Origin: Lachnospiraceae bacterium
GTDB lineage: Bacteria; Bacillota; Clostridia; Lachnospirales; Lachnospiraceae
DNA length: 64,000 nucleotides
Direction: 5' to 3'
Assembly (NCBI GenBank): GCA_014804445.1
Contig: JAAUZU010000040.1
Location: 1 to 64,000, forward strand
Shown here in pieces: positions 27,360 to 36,436 of this stretch; the stretch's first letter is position 1; each line of letters starts with the position of its first letter. The position numbers and the translations under genes were made by a program. The notes beneath the pieces were generated by a model. That model ran no database searches and was not told the origin of the DNA. It saw nothing but the letters and a program-made list of their open reading frames with translations.

Positions 27360-29036
27360 TCAGGCTTTATTCAAATCATCCTCGTCAAAAGCTTCACTGA
27401 TGGGCGCTCCCGCAGGCACCATCGGAAATACCTTGTCATCCTCGGGAATCACACATTCAATCACCACCGGCTCACGCAGGGCGATTGCCTTTTCCAGCGC
27501 CGGAGCAAACTCTTCCTTCTTCGTCACCCTGATTGCCGTACAGCCGAGACCTTCCGATACTTTACAGAAATCCACCTTGTCGTTTAACACAGTCTGCGAG
27601 TATCTGTGGTCATAAAAGAGAGTCTGCCACTGACGCACCATGCCCAGCACATGGTTGTTGATAATCACCTGTATAATCGGAATGTTGTACCGGCTTGCCG
27701 TTGCAAGCTCGTTCATATTCATGCGGAAACAGCCGTCTCCCGCGATATTGATACAGATTTTATCCGGCTGTCCTACCTTTGCTCCGATACATGCGCCAAG
27801 TCCGTAGCCCATGGTGCCGAGTCCGCCAGACGAAAGGAAGGTACGCGGCTTTGTATATTTATAATACTGTGCAGCCCACATCTGATGCTGTCCGACATCC
27901 GTGCTGATAACCGCATCTCCCTTTGTCACCCTGTCAATCTCCTCGATGACAAACGGGCAGGAAAGCTGTTCTGTATTGTATTTCAGAGGATACTTTTCTT
28001 TCAGTTCCTTGATATGCGCCATCCACTCCGTATGCTCCTGCTTTTGAAGCCTCTTGTTCAGCTCGCACAGCACGCATTTTAAATCTCCCGTCACGCTGGC
28101 ATACGCCGGAATATTTTTGCCGATTTCCGCCGCATCGATATCAATGTGAAGCACCTTCGCATTTTTGGCAAAGGTCTTGGGATTGCCAATTACACGGTCA
28201 GAAAAACGTGCGCCAAGTGCAATCAGCAAGTCGCATTCACTGACTCCGAAATTGGAGGTTTTGGTTCCGTGCATGCCAATCATGCCTGTGTAGCGGTCGT
28301 CCCGCCCGTCAAAAGCGCCTTTTCCCATCAGCGTGTCGCAGACAGGTGCGTCTATTTTTTCCGCAAACTCCGCCACCTCTTGAGATGCCTCTGAAATAAT
28401 GGCGCCGCCGCCCAGATAGATGAAAGGCTTCTCTGCCTTTTCAATCAGGGAAACTGCCTCCTCCAAATCGCTCTCCGTATACCGGTTCAGCTTCTCCACT
28501 TCTTTGGGAGAAACCGGTGTGTATTCACAGGTATTGGCGGTGACATCCTTCGTAATATCCACCAATACCGGACCCGGCCGGCCGCTCTTTGCTATCTGGA
28601 ACGCCTTTCTGATGGTGTCCGCCAGAATATTGACATCCTTTACGATGTAGCCGTGCTTGGTAATCGGCATGGTAACGCCGGCAATATCTACCTCCTGAAA
28701 GGTATCCTTGCCAAGAAGCGGCAGGTTGACATTGGCTGTAATCGCCACCATGGGAACCGAATCCATATAGGCTGTCGCAATGCCCGTCACCAAATTGGTT
28801 GCGCCGGGACCGCTGGTCGCCATACAGACTCCGACCTTGCCGGTTGCCCTTGCATAGCCGTCCGCCGCATGGGAAGCGCCCTGCTCATGGGAAGTCAGCA
28901 CATGCCGGATTTCACCACTGTGTTTATAGAGTGCATCATAAATATTTAAAATTGTGCCGCCCGGATATCCGAAAACAGTGTCTACGCCCTGCTCTTTCAG
29001 ACATTCTATTACGATTTCCGCACCTGTAAGCTGCAT
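27360..29036 (-). CDS. ilvB: Acetolactate synthase large subunit
   Basis: This 558-residue ThDP/FAD enzyme condenses pyruvate to acetolactate (or with 2-oxobutyrate) for valine, leucine and isoleucine. It has the N-terminal TVFGYPGGTILNIYDAL with catalytic Glu in TSHEQGASHAADGYARA. The ThDP motif GDGCFRMNMNELATASRYNIPI is near 432-455, and FLSSGGLGTMGYGL is near 400. The anabolic type is inferred from the ilvD-leuB context. No ilvN regulatory subunit gene is adjacent, so it is elsewhere or missing. Confidence 0.95.
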   Translation of the reverse strand: MQLTGAEIVIECLKEQGVDTVFGYPGGTILNIYDALYKHSGEIRHVLTSHEQGASHAADGYARATGKVGVCMATSGPGATNLVTGIATAYMDSVPMVAITANVNLPLLGKDTFQEVDIAGVTMPITKHGYIVKDVNILADTIRKAFQIAKSGRPGPVLVDITKDVTANTCEYTPVSPKEVEKLNRYTESDLEEAVSLIEKAEKPFIYLGGGAIISEASQEVAEFAEKIDAPVCDTLMGKGAFDGRDDRYTGMIGMHGTKTSNFGVSECDLLIALGARFSDRVIGNPKTFAKNAKVLHIDIDAAEIGKNIPAYASVTGDLKCVLCELNKRLQKQEHTEWMAHIKELKEKYPLKYNTEQLSCPFVIEEIDRVTKGDAVISTDVGQHQMWAAQYYKYTKPRTFLSSGGLGTMGYGLGACIGAKVGQPDKICINIAGDGCFRMNMNELATASRYNIPIIQVIINNHVLGMVRQWQTLFYDHRYSQTVLNDKVDFCKVSEGLGCTAIRVTKKEEFAPALEKAIALREPVVIECVIPEDDKVFPMVPAGAPISEAFDEDDLNKA

Positions 29037-29059
29037 TATTTCGTCCTCCTCGTCTTTGA

Positions 29060-30733
29060 TTACTTTTTGCCGGGTATCTCCAGTATTGCGCCGCGGTTTC
29101 CGCTGGTAACCAGCTCACGGTAGCGTGACAGATAGCCGGTGGTAACCTTCGGCTCTCTGGGCTGCCATGCAGCGCGTCTCTTTTCCAGTTCTTCATCGGA
29201 AAGTTTTACATTCAGTGTGTTTTCCGGGATATTGATACTGATGATATCTCCCTCTTCCACAAGGGCAATCGGGCCTCCCACTGCCGCTTCCGGTGAGACA
29301 TGTCCGATGGAGGCGCCTCTGGATGCGCCTGAAAAACGTCCGTCCGTAATCAGCGCCACGCTGGAGCCCAGCCCCATGCCTGCGATTGCGGAGGTAGGGT
29401 TTAACATTTCCCTCATGCCGGGGCCGCCCTTCGGTCCTTCATAGCGGATAACCACAACGTCGCCGGCCACGATTCTGCCGCCCTTAATCGCGTCAATCGC
29501 ATCCTCCTCACAGTCAAATACCCTTGCAGGCCCTTCGTGCACCATCATCTCAGGCACAACGGCAGAACGCTTTACCACGCCGGAATCCGGCGCAAGATTT
29601 CCCTTGAGCACCGCAATGCCGCCGGTTGCAGAATAGGGATTCTCCACCGGACGGATGACCGTTTCGTCCCTGTTTACGGCTGACGCAATATTTTCGCCCA
29701 CCGTTTTTCCGGTAACGGTAATCAAATCCAGTTTTAAGAGGTTTAACTTGGTGAGCTCCTTCATCACCGCATATACGCCGCCAGCCTCGTTCAAATCCTC
29801 CATGTAGGTAGGACCTGCCGGTGCTAGATGGCAGAGATTCGGTGTCTTTGCGGAAAGCTCGTTCGCAATATCCAGATTCAAATCCACGCCTGCTTCATGG
29901 GCAATTGCCGGCAGGTGCAGCATGGTATTGGTAGAACAGCCCAGCGCCATATCAACGGTGAGCGCGTTCATAAAGGCATCTTCTGTCATGATGTCACGGG
30001 GCTTGATATCTTTCTCCACCAGCTCCATGATCTTCATGCCCGCCTGCTTTGCAAGACGGATTCTCTCGGAGTACACGGCCGGAATGGTTCCGTTGCCGCG
30101 CAGTCCCATACCGATTGCCTCGGTCAGGCAGTTCATGGAATTTGCCGTATACATGCCGGAGCAGGAGCCACAGGTAGGGCATACCTTCTCCTCATATTCG
30201 CAGAGCTCCTCCATTGTCATGGTGCCCGCCGCAACACTTCCTACCGCCTCGAACATGGCAGAAAGACTCTTTTTCTCGCCCTTCACTCTTCCGGCAAGCA
30301 TGGGGCCTCCGGACACAAAAATGGTGGGGATATTCAGCCTTGCAGCCGCCATCAGAAGTCCCGGCACATTCTTATCGCAGTTGGGGATACATACCAACCC
30401 GTCAAAGCCATGCGCAACCGCCATACACTCCGTACTGTCCGCAATCAAATCCCTTGTCACAAGGGAATATTTCATGCCGATATGCCCCATGGCAATTCCA
30501 TCGCAGACAGCGATTGCCGGAAACATAACCGGTGTGCCGCCGGCCATTGCCACGCCCATTTTAACGGCATCTGCAATTTTATCCAGATTCATATGTCCGG
30601 GTACAATCTCATTATAAGAGCTTACAATACCAATCAGCGGTCTTCTTCTCTCCTCCTCGGTATAGCCGAGTGCATTAAACAAACTTCTGTGGGGCGCCTG
30701 TCCTGTCCCCGTCTTTACGGAATCACTTCTCAT
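29060..30733 (-). CDS. ilvD: Dihydroxy-acid dehydratase
   Basis: This 557-residue Fe-S enzyme dehydrates 2,3-dihydroxy acids to 2-oxo acids in branched-chain amino acid synthesis. Cluster and Mg ligands are visible in [26 protein letters not shown] and [18 protein letters not shown]. The C-terminal [20 protein letters not shown] matches the family. ATG 30733 is chosen because AGGAG precedes it; the in-frame upstream extension lacks homology. It lies 23 bases before ilvB and 100 bases after leuB. Confidence 0.95.
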   Translation of the reverse strand: MRSDSVKTGTGQAPHRSLFNALGYTEEERRRPLIGIVSSYNEIVPGHMNLDKIADAVKMGVAMAGGTPVMFPAIAVCDGIAMGHIGMKYSLVTRDLIADSTECMAVAHGFDGLVCIPNCDKNVPGLLMAAARLNIPTIFVSGGPMLAGRVKGEKKSLSAMFEAVGSVAAGTMTMEELCEYEEKVCPTCGSCSGMYTANSMNCLTEAIGMGLRGNGTIPAVYSERIRLAKQAGMKIMELVEKDIKPRDIMTEDAFMNALTVDMALGCSTNTMLHLPAIAHEAGVDLNLDIANELSAKTPNLCHLAPAGPTYMEDLNEAGGVYAVMKELTKLNLLKLDLITVTGKTVGENIASAVNRDETVIRPVENPYSATGGIAVLKGNLAPDSGVVKRSAVVPEMMVHEGPARVFDCEEDAIDAIKGGRIVAGDVVVIRYEGPKGGPGMREMLNPTSAIAGMGLGSSVALITDGRFSGASRGASIGHVSPEAAVGGPIALVEEGDIISINIPENTLNVKLSDEELEKRRAAWQPREPKVTTGYLSRYRELVTSGNRGAILEIPGKK

Positions 30734-30833
30734 ATCTGCTCCTATCTGCCTGCAAAACAGGCGTTTCGTTTTGTATTTTGATACGCATGTCCGCTTTTGC
30801 GGACGCAGCATGAATCGTTGCTATTGCTGTCTT

Positions 30834-31916
30834 CTATATACGCTCCGCAATCAGGCTTCCCATCTCAGAACAGCTTACCTGCTTACATCCCGCTGACATA
30901 ATGTCGCCTGTCCGGTAGCCTTCCGAAAGCACTTTTTTGACCGCCGCTTCCACCGCACCTGCCGCTTCGTCCAAATCAAAGCTGAATCGCAGCATCATGG
31001 CAGCGCTTAATATGGTCGCAATGGGATTTGCTATGTTCTTTCCTGCAATGTCCGGCGCTGAGCCGTGGCTCGGCTCGTAAAGCCCGAACTTTGTGTCGTT
31101 TAAGGATGCAGAAGCCAGCATACCGATGGAACCGGTTACCATACTTGCCTCGTCGGAGAGAATATCTCCGAACATATTCTCCGTCAGAATTACGTCAAAC
31201 TGCGCCGGATTCTTGACAAGCTGCATAGCGCAGTTATCCACCAGCATATGCTCTAACGTGACCTCAGGATAGCTTTCCGCAACCTCTTCCACAACTTTTC
31301 TCCAAAGTCTGGAAGAATCCAGCACATTTGCCTTGTCCACGCTTGTGACCTTCTTTTTCCGCTTCATGGCAATTTCAAAGCCCTTGATGGCGATTCTGCG
31401 AATTTCATTCTCATCATAAGTGAGGGTGTCCGTCGCTTTTCTGACGCCGTCTTCCACCACCGTCTTGCGCTCGCCGAAATACAGTCCGCCGGTCAGTTCA
31501 CGCATAATCATAATATCAAAGCCCGCCGCGCTGATTTCTTCCTTTAAAGGACATGCCGCCGCAAGCTCCTCATAAAGCAGCGCCGGTCTTAAGTTGGCAA
31601 AAAGTTTCAGCTCCTTGCGGATTTTTAAAAGCCCCGCCTCCGGTCTCTTTTCAGGGGGCAGCTTGTACCACGGTGAAGTCGTGGTATCCCCGCCGATGGA
31701 GCCCATGAGCACAGCATCCGCCGCTTTTGCCGTGGCAATCGCTTCCTCCGTCAAAGGAATGCCATGCACATCAATGGAAGCGCCTCCCATCAAAATATCC
31801 GTAAATGCAGGTTGAAATCCATACTTTTCACCGGCACGCTCCAAAACCTTTTTTGCCTCCGCCACAATCTCCGGACCAATCCCGTCCCCGGGAATACAAG
31901 TAATATTCAAATTCAT
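30834..31916 (-). CDS. leuB: 3-isopropylmalate dehydrogenase
   Basis: This 360-residue NAD-dependent enzyme catalyses the oxidative decarboxylation step of leucine synthesis. It opens [23 protein letters not shown] and has REL TGG-type substrate residues, the [16 protein letters not shown] segment and the C-terminal [18 protein letters not shown] motif. It is the first gene of the leuB-ilvD-ilvB block. leuA, leuC and leuD are not in the window. ATG 31916 with AAAGAGGCG upstream. Confidence 0.95.
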   Translation of the reverse strand: MNLNITCIPGDGIGPEIVAEAKKVLERAGEKYGFQPAFTDILMGGASIDVHGIPLTEEAIATAKAADAVLMGSIGGDTTTSPWYKLPPEKRPEAGLLKIRKELKLFANLRPALLYEELAAACPLKEEISAAGFDIMIMRELTGGLYFGERKTVVEDGVRKATDTLTYDENEIRRIAIKGFEIAMKRKKKVTSVDKANVLDSSRLWRKVVEEVAESYPEVTLEHMLVDNCAMQLVKNPAQFDVILTENMFGDILSDEASMVTGSIGMLASASLNDTKFGLYEPSHGSAPDIAGKNIANPIATILSAAMMLRFSFDLDEAAGAVEAAVKKVLSEGYRTGDIMSAGCKQVSCSEMGSLIAERI

Positions 31917-31961
31917 TATGTACGCCTCTTTTCTGATTTAAAGTAAAAAATTGCTTTTTTA

Positions 31962-31990
31962 ATCATAACCTAACAGCGTGAAAAATTCAA
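31962..31990 (-). promoter_or_regulatory. Promoter of leuB-ilvD-ilvB
   Basis: On the minus strand TTGAAT (31990-31985), a 17-base spacer and TATGAT (31967-31962), about 45 bases upstream of leuB. I saw no T-box (no AGGGTGGNACCGCG) and no Leu/Val/Ile-rich leader peptide in the short leader. Confidence 0.6.
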
Positions 31991-32039
31991 TAGGAAATCG
32001 CTAGGGATACAAAAGCATAGGAGATTTGGGGCGGGGGAC

Positions 32040-32177
32040 GCCGGCATCGGTGCTGTCTGTCTGTGCAGACGCGCTCTCGCTCTATGAAAACGCAGCGGAA
32101 CGCTAGGCTCGTAAAAAACCTCGCCAAGCGCCGGCGTTTTCAAAAGGTCTGCCCGGACAGACCGCGCCGCTGCCGGC
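32040..32177 (-). repeat. Nested stem-loop element, unit 1 (minus orientation)
   Basis: Read on the minus strand, the outer arm 32177-32147 pairs with 32070-32040 (26 of 31 positions complementary). Inside, TGAAAACGC (32142-32134) pairs with GCGTTTTCA (32093-32085). Above it CGCTTGGC pairs with GCCTAGCG around loop GAGGTTTTTTACGA, with a T-T mismatch. An unpaired tract GAGCGAGAGCGCG (32082-32070) follows the core on its 3' side. The region is visibly richer in G+C than neighbouring intergenic DNA. I know no named family with this form. Confidence 0.8.
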
Positions 32178-32289
32178 TGCTCTCAGCAAACATACAGCAT
32201 GGCAAGTTTGCGGAAAGCGGGCCGCAATATACGCTGTTGTAGTTGCTGCCAAGCCAAACTGCTTGTACTCGTACTTTCGCGCCGCCCAG

Positions 32290-32421
32290 CCTGTACAGCA
32301 GACCATTCCCTCATAGTCCATTAAGAAACGTCAGTGCTTAGCGAGGTCTTTTCGAGCTTAGCACTGCTACGTTTCTTGCTGAGCGAGAGCGCGGCTATGA
32401 GGGAATGGTCTGCTGTACAGG
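32290..32421 (+). repeat. Nested stem-loop element, unit 2 (plus orientation)
   Basis: The outer arms 32290-32316 and 32395-32421 are a perfect 27-bp inverted repeat. Inside, AAGAAACGT (32323-32331) pairs with ACGTTTCTT (32369-32377). Above it AGTGCTTAGC pairs with GCTTAGCACT around loop GAGGTCTTTTCGA, with the same T-T mismatch as unit 1. GAGCGAGAGCGCG (32381-32393) follows on the 3' side. Loop and tract match unit 1 while stem sequences differ in a pairing-preserving way and the outer arms are unrelated. The units point away from each other, separated by 112 bp. Confidence 0.85.
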
Positions 32422-32443
32422 CGTGCCCTGCCGCAAAAGGCAC

Positions 32444-32474
32444 AAAAAAAGCCTTGAAGCTCTCACTCCAAGAC
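32444..32474 (-). terminator. Intrinsic terminator of the yajC operon
   Basis: On the minus strand GTCTTGG pairs with TCAAGGC around a 9-10 base loop and is followed by seven T residues. It lies 18 bases after the yajC stop. Confidence 0.7.
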
Positions 32475-32492
32475 TTTTTACATGCTGCTTTC

Positions 32493-32831
32493 TTACGCCT
32501 CTCCCGGCTTTTCCACACGGCTGATTGCCGATTTCTCCATCGGGATACGGCAGTTCTTATTGTTGCCGAACTCTACAATCACCGTATCGTCATTGATATC
32601 AATAACAATGCCGATAAAGCCCGATGTCGTCAGCACACAGTCACCGTTTTCCAATGTTGACAGCATTTCTGCCAGTTTCTTCCTTTCCTTTCTCTGCGGT
32701 CTGAAAAGGAAAAACCACATAGCGGCAATCATTCCGCCATATATGATAATCGTCATCAATAAAGTGCCGCCCGCGCTGCCTGCTGCTACATCCGCGGTTC
32801 CTGCTCCTGCTTCCGCAAGTAATATACCCAT
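32493..32831 (-). CDS. yajC: Preprotein translocase subunit YajC
   Basis: This 112-residue accessory subunit of the Sec translocon has one membrane helix (about 25-45, TLLMTIIIYGGMIAAMWFFLF) followed by the family's RPQRKERKKLAEMLSTLENGDCVLTTSGFIGIV. ATG 32831 has AGGAGGACAGAAC upstream; the longer in-frame reading has no support. It follows tgt by 93 bases, the classical tgt-yajC order found in many bacteria. Confidence 0.93.
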   Translation of the reverse strand: MGILLAEAGAGTADVAAGSAGGTLLMTIIIYGGMIAAMWFFLFRPQRKERKKLAEMLSTLENGDCVLTTSGFIGIVIDINDDTVIVEFGNNKNCRIPMEKSAISRVEKPGEA

Positions 32832-32924
32832 GTTCTGTCCTCCTGTACCTGTCCAGCCTGTTTGTGGACATCTATTGCATATCATACACAAATTCCTGCC
32901 ATAGGGCAAGCATTTTATAAATTT

Positions 32925-34052
32925 TTAATCCTGTGACATGTTTTGCAGCTTCTGTTTTTTGTATGCCGCAAACTCTCCTGCGTCCAGTGCAGCCCTGATT
33001 TCTTCCATCATGGTGTTGTAAAAATAGAGGTTGTGCAGCACGCAGAGACGCATACCGAGCATCTCCTTAGCTTTGAGCAGGTGCCGGATATAGGCTCTGG
33101 AATACCGCCTGCAGGCAGGGCATCCGCAGCCCTCCTCTATCGGGCGCGAATCCAGCTCATATTTTGCATTAAACAGGTTAATCTTGCCTTGATTGGTATA
33201 GAGATGTCCATGCCTTCCGTTTCTGGTCGGGTACACGCAGTCAAAAAAGTCAACCCCTCTTTCCACACTCTCCAGTATGTTGGCAGGCGTTCCCACGCCC
33301 ATCAGGTACACCGGTTTATCCTTTGGCAGAAAAGGAATGGTCTCCTCCAGAATATGATACATCTCCTCATGGGTCTCTCCGACAGCAAGCCCGCCGACTG
33401 CATAACCGTCCAGCTCCATCTCCGATATTATCTTTGCATGTTCGATTCGAATATCGGGATAGACAGCCCCCTGATTGATTGCAAAAAGAAGCTGCTGTCT
33501 GTTGATAGTATCCTCCAGCCCGTTCAGCCGCTGCATCTCGCTTTTACAGCGTGCAAGCCATCTTGTCGTGCGCTCTACAGAATTTTTCACATAAGTCCTG
33601 TCCGCCCTCGCGCTTGGGCACTCGTCAAATGCCATCGCGATAGTGGACGCCAGATTGGATTGTATCTGCATACTTTCCTCCGGACCCATGAAAATCTTCC
33701 GCCCGTCGATATGGGAATTAAAATAAACGCCTTCTTCCTTTATTTTGCGAAGACCTGCCAGAGAAAAAACCTGAAAACCGCCCGAATCCGTAAGAATCGG
33801 CCTGTCCCAGGACATAAACCTGTGCAGGCCGCCAAGCTGTTTTATGATTTTATCACCGGGTCTGACATGCAGATGATAAGTATTTGACAACTCTACCTGT
33901 GTGTGAATTTCTTCCAAATCCTGTGTGGAAACCGCGCCCTTGATTGCCGCCACCGTCCCCACATTCATAAACACCGGCGTCTGGATAACGCCATGTACCG
34001 TTTGAAACTCGCCTCTCTTGGCTCTCCCCTCCCGCTTTAACAAACGAAACAT
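32925..34052 (-). CDS. tgt: Queuine tRNA-ribosyltransferase (tRNA-guanine transglycosylase)
   Basis: This 375-residue enzyme exchanges guanine-34 for preQ1 in GUN-anticodon tRNAs. The nucleophile region is ILTDSGGFQVFSL near 90-102, the substrate Asp is in AFDECPS, the second catalytic region is CVYPTRNGRHG and the zinc site is CGCPACRRYSRAYIRHL near 307-324. ATG 34052 has GGGAGGATCTG upstream and lies 3 bases after the carboxypeptidase gene stop. queA is not in the window. Confidence 0.96.
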   Translation of the reverse strand: MFRLLKREGRAKRGEFQTVHGVIQTPVFMNVGTVAAIKGAVSTQDLEEIHTQVELSNTYHLHVRPGDKIIKQLGGLHRFMSWDRPILTDSGGFQVFSLAGLRKIKEEGVYFNSHIDGRKIFMGPEESMQIQSNLASTIAMAFDECPSARADRTYVKNSVERTTRWLARCKSEMQRLNGLEDTINRQQLLFAINQGAVYPDIRIEHAKIISEMELDGYAVGGLAVGETHEEMYHILEETIPFLPKDKPVYLMGVGTPANILESVERGVDFFDCVYPTRNGRHGHLYTNQGKINLFNAKYELDSRPIEEGCGCPACRRYSRAYIRHLLKAKEMLGMRLCVLHNLYFYNTMMEEIRAALDAGEFAAYKKQKLQNMSQD

Positions 34053-34055
34053 ATA

Positions 34056-35108
34056 TTACAGATCCTCCCAGAACTCTTCCAATGTAATACCCTTTTCCGT
34101 AATGACCGTGGCCGCTTCCACGCCCACATACCGGAAATGCCACGGTTCATAGCCAATCCCCGTAATATATTCCTTGCCTTCCGGATAACGCAGAATAAAG
34201 CCATACTCATAGCTGTGCTCCGCAAGCCACTGTCCTGCCGCCGTATCCGCAAAGCCCGTATCCAGCCTCATATAACTGCTGCTGTAAAAATCTATCGCCA
34301 GCCCGATTCTGTGCTCACTGGCATTGGGCGACGTCGTTGACATGGAAGCCGTCTTGTATGCATCCATGTAGGACATGCCCGCGTTCATATAGCGGGTTAC
34401 CTTTTTCTCAAACAAATAAGTCTGCCGGTTGTAATCCCTGTAAGGGGAACACACTACCAGATTCACACCATCGTCCTTTGCCGCCTGCATCATGGCGAGC
34501 AGCTCTTCCAGTATCCTCTCGTCACACTGCATACTTCCGGTTATGGTTCCCAGCGGGAACGTATAGTCCTCCGGTATGGAGTGCTGCTTGTTAACCAAAA
34601 TCAGACGCCAGTCTGAAGAGTCAAAGGTATAGTCGCTGTAATCCGACTCCGGCACATCTTCCTGACCGTTCTCCGTAGTCTCCACAAAATTCCTGTAATC
34701 ACTGTTACTCTCCAAAATTTCTTCCAGTGTGTAGGTATCCAGCTCCACTTCGGACAAAAGTGCAACATCGTCATAAGTTTCTATATCATCGGTCTCAATA
34801 TCAATGATGGCAACCTCCGCCTCGTTGACTTCCTGCTCTGCCGCAAGCTGCGCGCCGTCCGCTAAAAGCGCCGCTTCCTCAGTCTGTCTGAGACTTTCCG
34901 GCATGGCAAAACTGCTGCTCACTATCATAAAAAGCAGCAATAAAACAGCACAGGAATATCGTTTGCCGTTAGAGACAAGATTGAGCCCCGTGTAATAAAC
35001 CGAAAGAACCACCATCACGTAGAGTGCCATGGGTTTTTTCAGCCATTTATGCTTTTTTACCTTCGCGCCGCAATTGGCTACGAATTTTTCCCGAAATGTT
35101 TTTTTCAT
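34056..35108 (-). CDS. D-alanyl-D-alanine carboxypeptidase, VanY-type (M15B)
   Basis: The 350-residue protein has a basic N-terminus, one or two hydrophobic stretches (about 28-70), an acidic Glu/Asp-rich linker (about 75-150) and a C-terminal M15 zinc peptidase domain. The zinc ligands are visible in SEHRIGLAIDF and EPWHFRYVG, with the substrate region SPYRDYNRQ. It would trim the terminal D-Ala from peptidoglycan stem peptides outside the membrane. There is no van regulatory or ligase gene nearby, so a housekeeping wall role is likelier than glycopeptide resistance. ATG 35108 with AGGAAGAAAA upstream. Confidence 0.9.
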   Translation of the reverse strand: MKKTFREKFVANCGAKVKKHKWLKKPMALYVMVVLSVYYTGLNLVSNGKRYSCAVLLLLFMIVSSSFAMPESLRQTEEAALLADGAQLAAEQEVNEAEVAIIDIETDDIETYDDVALLSEVELDTYTLEEILESNSDYRNFVETTENGQEDVPESDYSDYTFDSSDWRLILVNKQHSIPEDYTFPLGTITGSMQCDERILEELLAMMQAAKDDGVNLVVCSPYRDYNRQTYLFEKKVTRYMNAGMSYMDAYKTASMSTTSPNASEHRIGLAIDFYSSSYMRLDTGFADTAAGQWLAEHSYEYGFILRYPEGKEYITGIGYEPWHFRYVGVEAATVITEKGITLEEFWEDL

Positions 35109-35224
35109 TTTTCTTCCTGTCAGTAAAAGTCTATACGAAATTATAATATCACACTTTTCTGAGTATTGCATTACTTTTTTCTATAAAATTCAAAGATTTT
35201 TCAACTTTTTTAACTCTTTTTGTA

Positions 35225-35254
35225 TTGCAAGGGCCGCTTATTTTATTGTATGAT
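35225..35254 (+). promoter_or_regulatory. Candidate promoter of aroC
   Basis: TTGCAA (35225-35230), an 18-base spacer and TATGAT (35249-35254), about 75 bases upstream of the aroC ATG. Confidence 0.5.
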
Positions 35255-35330
35255 TGAAAAATGAAGCAGACACACAGCTTTATTGCTTCCAAAATTGTCT
35301 TAACATTTCAGAAAAAGGATGGAAAAATAA

Positions 35331-36431
35331 ATGAGCGGTTCATCATATGGCACTATTTTTAAAATCACCACATGGGGAGAATCCCACGGCAAAGCGCTTG
35401 GTGTGGTGGTAGACGGCTGTCCTGCAGGTCTTCCTCTTTCCGAGGCCGACATCCAGCCCTATCTCGACAGAAGAAAGCCCGGACAGAGCCGGATTTCTAC
35501 GCCCCGCAAGGAAGACGATACTGTGGAAATCCTCTCTGGCGTATTTGAAGGGCGCACCACGGGAACCCCCATCTCTTTAATCGTAAAAAACACTTCCCAG
35601 CGCTCTGCCGACTACAGTGAAATTGCCTCCTACTACCGCCCGGGACATGCTGACTACACCTTTGATGCCAAGTATGGCTTTCGTGACTACAGGGGCGGCG
35701 GACGTTCCTCCGGACGCGAAACCATCGGTCGTGTGGCGGCCGGCGCCATTGCCGCAAAGCTCCTTGCCCTGCTCGGCATACGCGTCACCGCCTACACACG
35801 TTCCATCGGACCCGTCGAAGCTGACTTATCCGTTTTTGACAGGGAAGCCATCCTGTCAACGCCAACGGCCATGCCGGATTATGACGCTTCCGCACGCGCA
35901 GAAAGCTATTTGAAGGATACCATGGCAGAGCTTGATTCCGCAGGCGGCGTTATGGAATGTCTGGTGGAGGGTATGCCTGCCGGCATCGGCGATCCGGTAT
36001 TTGAAAAGTTGGATGCCAACTTAAGTAAAGCAGTTATGTCCATCGGCGCTGTCAAAGCAGTCGAAATCGGCGACGGTATGCAGGTATCCCATGCAAAGGG
36101 CAGCAGCAATAACGACGCCTTCTGCATGAACGGCGACGCAGTTTCCAAAAAGACCAACCACGCAGGCGGTATCTTGGGCGGTATGAGCGACGGCTCTCCC
36201 ATTTTGGTGCGTGCCCATGTAAAGCCCACACCGTCTATTTTCAGACCGCAGGAAACCGTAGATAAAAATAACCGGGAAATATCCGTCCAGATAAAAGGAC
36301 GCCATGACCCGGTCATCGTTCCCCGTGCGGTCGTCGTCATGGAATCCATGATTGCCATTACCATCGCCGACGCGCTTCTGCTCAACATGAGCGCATGCAC
36401 GGAACACATTGTAGATTTTTACCAAAAATAA
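35331..36431 (+). CDS. aroC: Chorismate synthase
   Basis: This 366-residue FMN-dependent lyase makes chorismate from EPSP, the last common step of aromatic biosynthesis. The three family signatures are present: GESHGKALGVVVDGCPAG near 17-34, RGGGRSSGRETIGRVAAGA near 124-142, and the C-terminal GRHDPVIVPRAVVVMES near 322. ATG 35331 with AAAGGATGGAAAAATAA upstream. It stands alone, convergent with the LacI gene, and no other aro genes are in the window. Confidence 0.96.
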   Translation: MSGSSYGTIFKITTWGESHGKALGVVVDGCPAGLPLSEADIQPYLDRRKPGQSRISTPRKEDDTVEILSGVFEGRTTGTPISLIVKNTSQRSADYSEIASYYRPGHADYTFDAKYGFRDYRGGGRSSGRETIGRVAAGAIAAKLLALLGIRVTAYTRSIGPVEADLSVFDREAILSTPTAMPDYDASARAESYLKDTMAELDSAGGVMECLVEGMPAGIGDPVFEKLDANLSKAVMSIGAVKAVEIGDGMQVSHAKGSSNNDAFCMNGDAVSKKTNHAGGILGGMSDGSPILVRAHVKPTPSIFRPQETVDKNNREISVQIKGRHDPVIVPRAVVVMESMIAITIADALLLNMSACTEHIVDFYQK

Positions 36432-36436
36432 ACTGG

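Noticed and set aside
29828..30781. Long plus-strand ORF (317 codons) opposite ilvD
   Set aside because: Antisense shadow of a clearly conserved gene; His/Arg-rich composition and no ribosome site or promoter.
31917..31990. T-box or leader-peptide attenuator upstream of leuB
   Set aside because: The leader is too short and lacks the T-box core and any Leu-rich peptide.
32103..32321. 72-residue minus-strand ORF inside the hairpin-element region
   Set aside because: It runs through both the left hairpin core and arm, has no ribosome site and no protein-like composition; the sequence is better explained by the structured elements.
32321..32518. 65-residue minus-strand ORF overlapping unit 2 and the yajC terminator
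   Set aside because: It overlaps the yajC 3' end antisense-free but in another frame, crosses a terminator and the perfect inverted repeat, and has no ribosome site.
34056..35108. Glycopeptide-resistance gene (vanY)
   Set aside because: No vanR/S, vanH, ligase or vanX neighbours; sits in a housekeeping order with tgt and yajC, so a general carboxypeptidase is more likely.
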